Of a stretch of 64,000 nt of DNA, positions 60,414 to 64,000 are shown one piece after another (within the stretch, counting starts at the first letter, position 1; each line of letters starts with the position of its first letter). This DNA comes from a virus. The position numbers and the translations under genes were made by a program. The notes beneath the pieces were generated by a model, which saw only the letters and a program-made list of their open reading frames with translations, had not been told where the DNA came from and searched no databases. Where the stretch lies: positions 62,001 through 126,000 of the IMG/VR virus record IMGVR_UViG_3300005527_000042. One strand, given 5' to 3'.

Positions 60414-60752
60414 ATGGCAAACAAAAAAGGATTAAATACTCGAGTAATTACTGTTTTTCATCCAGACACTGACGAGGAATTTGAATTATTCGTAACCTAT
60501 GAATACATAAATAAAGATGATTCAGATGAAGATGATAATTTATTTATGGATAACAATGAGGTTGATATTAAATCATATGAACCAAACAACGAAGTTGATG
60601 AATTACCAACTTGGTTAACAGAAGATATGGTCTACGAGGCCTTGTACGCTGAATTGGAGATAGATGAATTCGAGGGGGAAGAACTCACAGAAGAAGAGGA
60701 AGACACCTACTACAATGATTTTGTTGAGGATTCTGACAATGATGATTATTAA
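60414..60752 (+). CDS. Acidic hypothetical protein
   Basis: A 112-residue protein with a beta-rich N-terminal half and a very acidic C-terminal half (EEEDTYYNDFVEDSDNDDY). It may be a nucleic-acid mimic or a chaperone-like peptide; no family was recognised. Confidence 0.5.
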   Translation: MANKKGLNTRVITVFHPDTDEEFELFVTYEYINKDDSDEDDNLFMDNNEVDIKSYEPNNEVDELPTWLTEDMVYEALYAELEIDEFEGEELTEEEEDTYYNDFVEDSDNDDY

Positions 60753-60791
60753 AATTACTCTTTAAAATTTTTTATTTTAAAAATTTATTCT

Positions 60792-60799
60792 TATACTTG
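60792..60799 (+). promoter_or_regulatory. TATACTTG promoter-like box
   Basis: TATACTTG with TTTT 20 nt upstream lies 17 nt before the ATG at 60817; near match to the promoter pattern. Confidence 0.4.
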
Positions 60800-60816
60800 T
60801 CATAGAAGTATTTCAA

Positions 60817-61296
60817 ATGACAAAGTATACTATTTTTTGTGATTTAGATGGGGTCTTAATAGATTTCAACCAAGGTTATAAAGACCTTACTGGTATTGAT
60901 TTGAACAAAGACGAACATCGTAACGACTCACAATTTTGGGCACCAATAGAAAAGGCGGGATATGATTTTTGGGTCAATTTGAAATGGATTGAACCTGACG
61001 GTCACATTTTGTGGGAACACATTTCCAAGTATAATCCAACCCTTTTATCTGCACCATCAAGACAAGTTGAATCCCGTATTGGGAAAATGGAATGGGTAAA
61101 CAGGGAGTTACCCGGTGTTGCTTTAATATTAAGAAGTGCTAAACATAAAAAAGATTTCGCGGCTCCATACACAATATTAATCGACGATAGGAAAGATACT
61201 ATAGACGGTTGGAATGAAAACGGTGGTGAAGGTATTCTTCATACTTCCGCGGAAGAAACAATCAAAATATTAAAAGAAAAATATAATTTACACTAA
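60817..61296 (+). CDS. HAD-family 5'(3')-deoxyribonucleotidase-like protein
   Basis: This 159-residue protein has IFCDLDGVLIDFNQG (catalytic Asp9 and Asp11), LSAPSRQVESRIGK (second motif region) and YTILIDDRKDTID (acidic motif), the pattern of small HAD nucleotidases acting on deoxyribonucleoside monophosphates. It may tune dNTP pools together with thymidylate synthase. It overlaps the next gene by 1 nt. Confidence 0.75.
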   Translation: MTKYTIFCDLDGVLIDFNQGYKDLTGIDLNKDEHRNDSQFWAPIEKAGYDFWVNLKWIEPDGHILWEHISKYNPTLLSAPSRQVESRIGKMEWVNRELPGVALILRSAKHKKDFAAPYTILIDDRKDTIDGWNENGGEGILHTSAEETIKILKEKYNLH

Positions 61297-61487
61297 TGGC
61301 AGAAAATAGTTCGTCATCAGGAGGAGTGGGATTCTTCGGTCTGATGTTTTTAATTTTTATGACACTTAAACTTACTGGTGTTATTGATTGGTCGTGGTGG
61401 TGGGTGACCGCACCACTATGGGGTGGGTTTGCCCTCATCTTTATTGTCATCATGATTGTTGTAGTTGTAAAAGCACTTGACCGATGA
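61296..61487 (+). CDS. Small membrane protein
   Basis: A 63-residue protein with two transmembrane segments (VGFFGLMFLIFMTL and LIFIVIMIVVVV) and a Trp-rich loop. Overlaps both neighbours by 1-4 nt. Function unknown. Confidence 0.5.
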   Translation: MAENSSSSGGVGFFGLMFLIFMTLKLTGVIDWSWWWVTAPLWGGFALIFIVIMIVVVVKALDR

Positions 61488-62152
61488 TATATGTATCAAT
61501 AGACATTGAGACTTCAGGTCTCGAACCGTTAAACAATAGTGTGTTGTCTTTTGGTGCTATCATAGAAGACACCACTAATAAATTACCATACGAGAAATTA
61601 CCAAAGTTTAACGCCATCGTACTTCAAAACCAAATTACCGGTTCACCGAGAGCGATTTCCATGAACAAAGAAATCATATCATTAATTGGTGAATATAAAG
61701 AAGGTAACGAAGAGGATAGGGCAAACTTGGAACATCATAGTGATTATGTATTTTTGGAAGAAAATGAACTGGCACAAAAATTCTATGACTTTTTATTCTT
61801 AAATGGTATCTACCCAAATTCATCATTTCTAAATAATCATGTTAGAAATGTCAATGGAACAATGATACCGGCTTTTAACAATCACACACCATCACTTACA
61901 ATTAATGTTGCCGGTAAAAATTTTGGAACCTTTGATAAATTGTTCTTGGAAGAATTACCGTGGTGGAAAAAACTCATAAAAATCAGACAAAGAATTATTG
62001 ACCCTTCCGTTTTGTATTGTATATGGGATGAGGATAACGCAATTCCAAGTCTTAAAAAATGTAAAGAACGTGCTGGAATTGACGGAGAAGTCGCTCACAC
62101 CGCTCTTGAGGACGCTTGGGACGTGGTTCAAATGTTACGTAAATTTTATTAA
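61484..62152 (+). CDS. DEDDh-type 3'-5' exonuclease
   Basis: This 222-residue protein has the exonuclease I motif SIDIETSGLEP (Asp7, Glu9), a central LNNHVRNVNG segment, and the exonuclease III motif VAHTALEDAWDVV with the catalytic His and Asp. It resembles oligoribonuclease and DNA polymerase epsilon-type enzymes. It could degrade short RNA or single-stranded DNA in phage nucleotide recycling. It overlaps the preceding gene by 4 nt. Confidence 0.8.
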   Translation: MIYVSIDIETSGLEPLNNSVLSFGAIIEDTTNKLPYEKLPKFNAIVLQNQITGSPRAISMNKEIISLIGEYKEGNEEDRANLEHHSDYVFLEENELAQKFYDFLFLNGIYPNSSFLNNHVRNVNGTMIPAFNNHTPSLTINVAGKNFGTFDKLFLEELPWWKKLIKIRQRIIDPSVLYCIWDEDNAIPSLKKCKERAGIDGEVAHTALEDAWDVVQMLRKFY

Positions 62153-62171
62153 TAAACTAAATTAAAACAAT

Positions 62172-63212
62172 ATGTCACGAATCAAAGAACTAAAACAAAA
62201 TCCTGACAACAACATAAATATGGTTGATGTCTTTCAAATCTTTTGCCCTGAGGGTAAATCTAAGTACATCGAATTTTTAATTCGACTTTCAAAAAACACG
62301 AAACATTTAGACATGTACGTCAATGAAGTTCGTGAGAATCTAAAAAGAGAATTTGGAATTACAGATGACCACTTTAAAGGAATGACCCCATTTCAAATTT
62401 TTAGCTCTTACAGATTTTTGGAACAGAGTTTTAATTTTTCAGATTTAAAAACATTCCAAAAATTTTGTGATTACAATGAAAGAGGATTGATTCAAGATAA
62501 TGACTTATCTAAATTTAAATCTTTTGACGATGTAATGACGGCGACTAGTCTCGCTGAGATTAAAGCTTTCGAGAAAGATTTGGAAAAACAAATTCACACA
62601 TTGTTCACTTCAGATGAGTGGATTGTTTTAAGACCTTTAACGTTTTACGCCTCAAAGAAATATGGGTCATCAACAAAATGGTGTACGTCGTCTGAGAATA
62701 ACCCGGATTATTTCCTAAGATACTCCAAAAGAGGTATCCTTATTTATGTGATTAATAAATTAACAGGATTAAAAGTTGGTTGCTTTAAATCACTCGACTC
62801 AGACCCTGAATTTTCTTTTTGGAATCAAATTGATTCTCGTATCGATTCATTAGAAAGTGGTTTACCTGATTTTATATTGGGTGTCATTAAAAATGAAGTT
62901 AGTGAAAACCCAGTAACCAACAACTCTTTGTTGACTGAAGAAGATAGAATCAAAGAGGATGTGTTACTGAAAGAGTTTACCAAAATGGAGGTACTACCAG
63001 AACCAACGGATATGGAATCCCCAATGGGTGAAGCTGATATGGATATGAGAAATGTGGATATAAGAGAAGAGAGAGAATGGGTAGTTGAACGTGATGTTGA
63101 AGCGGTTGTGGAAGAAAGGGCGTACGAGACAAGTGGAATGATGTCGGAAGGACCGAGAGAAATCTTACGAGGAACCTATGACAATGAAAATGCCACCTTG
63201 AGGAGAATTTAA
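62172..63212 (+). CDS. Phage protein with a YGSSTKWCT motif
   Basis: This 346-residue protein has a long helical N-terminus and the segment YGSSTKWCTSSEN, then LIYVINKLTGLKVGCFK, a pattern I recall in several large-phage proteins of unknown function. The C-terminal 80 residues are acidic and Met/Glu-rich with repetitive REEREWVVERD. A terminator follows. Confidence 0.6.
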   Translation: MSRIKELKQNPDNNINMVDVFQIFCPEGKSKYIEFLIRLSKNTKHLDMYVNEVRENLKREFGITDDHFKGMTPFQIFSSYRFLEQSFNFSDLKTFQKFCDYNERGLIQDNDLSKFKSFDDVMTATSLAEIKAFEKDLEKQIHTLFTSDEWIVLRPLTFYASKKYGSSTKWCTSSENNPDYFLRYSKRGILIYVINKLTGLKVGCFKSLDSDPEFSFWNQIDSRIDSLESGLPDFILGVIKNEVSENPVTNNSLLTEEDRIKEDVLLKEFTKMEVLPEPTDMESPMGEADMDMRNVDIREEREWVVERDVEAVVEERAYETSGMMSEGPREILRGTYDNENATLRRI

Positions 63213-63234
63213 TTACAATCAAATCTAAATTTGT

Positions 63235-63261
63235 AAGGAGGGATTTCGGTCCCTCTTTTTT
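63235..63261 (+). terminator. Rho-independent terminator
   Basis: GAGGGA (63238-63243) pairs with TCCCTC (63250-63255), extendable by three weaker pairs, with a TTCG-type loop and a T-run. Confidence 0.85.
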
Positions 63262-63272
63262 TTGAAAAAAAA

Positions 63273-63304
63273 TTTGGATATCTCAAATACTAGTAATATA
63301 TTTG
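63273..63304 (+). promoter_or_regulatory. Bacteroidetes-type promoter
   Basis: TTTG (63273-63276), 20 nt, TATATTTG (63297-63304) matches perfectly; it sits between a terminator and the ATG at 63322. Confidence 0.75.
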
Positions 63305-63321
63305 TATGTAAATCATAAAAA

Positions 63322-63789
63322 ATGAAAAAATTCTTAATGATATTTTGTATGCTGTTGATGAACAACACATGGGCACAAGGGTTAAGAGTACCCCAAAGAA
63401 TATTCAATTATGGATTATCTTATGGTCCTAGAGGTAATTCATCATATTATTCCGCGGGTTACGAATTCTCCAAAGAAAAAACAAATGCCTTTATTGGAAT
63501 TGGTTATGGTAAATTGATGGCCGAATTAAATTTATTTAACCCCAATACTTTAACAATCAATGGTAGACCTGAAGAAATTTATGTTGTTTTAAATTACGTT
63601 TACACAAATAAAGATTATAAATGGTTAATTTTAACAGGTGGGGCGGGTTTATCTGTTGATGGTGGTAATCAAATTATATTGAAGACCGCTGCAAATTTGA
63701 AATTATCATATCCCTTGTACTTAACTTTAAGTTTTTATCAAACCGATAAACCTCAGTTTATGATTGGGGGTAGGTTGTTTATTTTTTGA
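63322..63789 (+). CDS. Small secreted outer-membrane beta-barrel candidate
   Basis: This 155-residue protein has a signal peptide (residues 1-18, cleaved near TWAQG). The following stretch has alternating polar and hydrophobic strands with aromatic ends (YGLSYGPRG, AFIGIGYGKLM, LYLTLSFYQTDK) and ends in a Phe-containing strand (GGRLFIF), as in outer-membrane barrels. Eight strands could fit. A phage-encoded barrel might alter receptors or block superinfection. Function is inferred. Confidence 0.6.
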   Translation: MKKFLMIFCMLLMNNTWAQGLRVPQRIFNYGLSYGPRGNSSYYSAGYEFSKEKTNAFIGIGYGKLMAELNLFNPNTLTINGRPEEIYVVLNYVYTNKDYKWLILTGGAGLSVDGGNQIILKTAANLKLSYPLYLTLSFYQTDKPQFMIGGRLFIF

Positions 63790-63791
63790 TT

Positions 63792-64000
63792 ATGAAAATA
63801 GCACTCATAGCACACGACGGTAAGAAGGCGGACATGGTTGCCTTTGTAATGAAACGATTAGATTTTTTTAATCGAACCGATGTTGATATTGTTGCAACGG
63901 GTACGACAGGTAAAAGAATAATGTTTGCTGGTGTTACAAAGGTTGAACAAGTCAATTCAGGACCAATGGGTGGAGACGCGGAAATTGCTGCAATGGTCTC
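63792..64000 (+). CDS. mgsA: Methylglyoxal synthase (partial, cut by window edge)
   Basis: The first 69 codons show the family motifs IALIAHDGKKADMV, IVATGTTGKRI and NSGPMGGDAEI, matching the active-site region of MgsA (catalytic Asp in GPMGGD). The enzyme converts dihydroxyacetone phosphate to methylglyoxal and phosphate, releasing phosphate when phosphorylated intermediates pile up. In a phage it may rebalance phosphate or stress host metabolism. The gene starts 2 nt after the barrel gene and continues beyond the window. Confidence 0.85.
   Translation, partial: MKIALIAHDGKKADMVAFVMKRLDFFNRTDVDIVATGTTGKRIMFAGVTKVEQVNSGPMGGDAEIAAMV

Noticed and set aside
1-64000. tRNA, rRNA, insertion sequences or integrase
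   Set aside because: Reading both strands by eye revealed none with convincing motifs; absence by eye is not proof.

Overview
This window looks like part of a large, AT-rich tailed-phage genome (a T4-like myovirus or jumbo phage) infecting a Bacteroidetes host. Phage evidence: tightly packed, often overlapping genes; many small unknown ORFs; T4-type recombination nucleases (SbcD/gp47-like and SbcC/gp46-like); a TOPRIM primase; a RuvC-fold resolvase; a phage sigma factor; structural proteins with mucin-like linkers; and a peptidoglycan-active protein. Evidence for a Bacteroidetes host: almost no Shine-Dalgarno sequences, five promoters of the form TTTG-N20-TATATTT(G/T) (the Bacteroidetes primary sigma pattern), and a Bacteroidetes-type histone H1-like protein. 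I found no tRNA, rRNA, insertion sequence, integrase or CRISPR array.

Layout. 1-6.5 kb: virion surface/tail proteins, two carrying long Thr-Pro linkers. 6.5-13.7 kb: replication and recombination (RuvC-like nuclease, primase, PD-(D/E)XK nuclease, gp47/gp46 pair). 13.7-16.5 kb: ClpP-like protease, an overlapping membrane/coiled-coil pair that could be spanins, and a sigma-70 factor. 16.5-21.2 kb: membrane and structural genes, including a protein that may be extended by a -1 frameshift at an A10 tract and a degenerate amidase-fold protein. 21.2-26.8 kb: small genes, the H1-like protein, a Dam-type methylase, a BCS1-like AAA ATPase, thioredoxin and glutaredoxin.

26.8-38.9 kb: fifteen consecutive minus-strand genes for glycan synthesis. 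They comprise a GDP-mannose 3,5-epimerase, a UDP-GlcNAc 2-epimerase, two FkbM methyltransferases and eleven established or likely glycosyltransferases, mostly joined by 4-8 nt overlaps. The window thus holds both mucin-like Thr/Pro-rich virion proteins and a dedicated sugar pathway, so virion glycosylation is a natural hypothesis.

39-47.6 kb: a second DNA methyltransferase and an auxiliary-metabolism block (class II glutamine synthetase, acyl-CoA thioesterase, HAD phosphatase, thymidylate synthase), then a lipoprotein with a c-type heme motif. 48-54 kb: tandem PcfJ-like paralogs with a palindrome at the second start, small genes, an HExxH metallopeptidase candidate and a HAD protein. 54-64 kb: a virion-associated peptidoglycan protein, structural proteins sharing an end peptide, a metallophosphoesterase, an SPFH membrane protein, a nucleotidase-like HAD, a DEDD exonuclease, a small outer-membrane barrel candidate and, cut by the window edge, methylglyoxal synthase.

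Two promoter-like classes are visible: the host-like TTTG-N20-TATATTTK boxes and a recurrent TATTTAT element just upstream of structural and small genes on both strands, a candidate late element. Family calls come from recognising motifs by eye; no database search was run.
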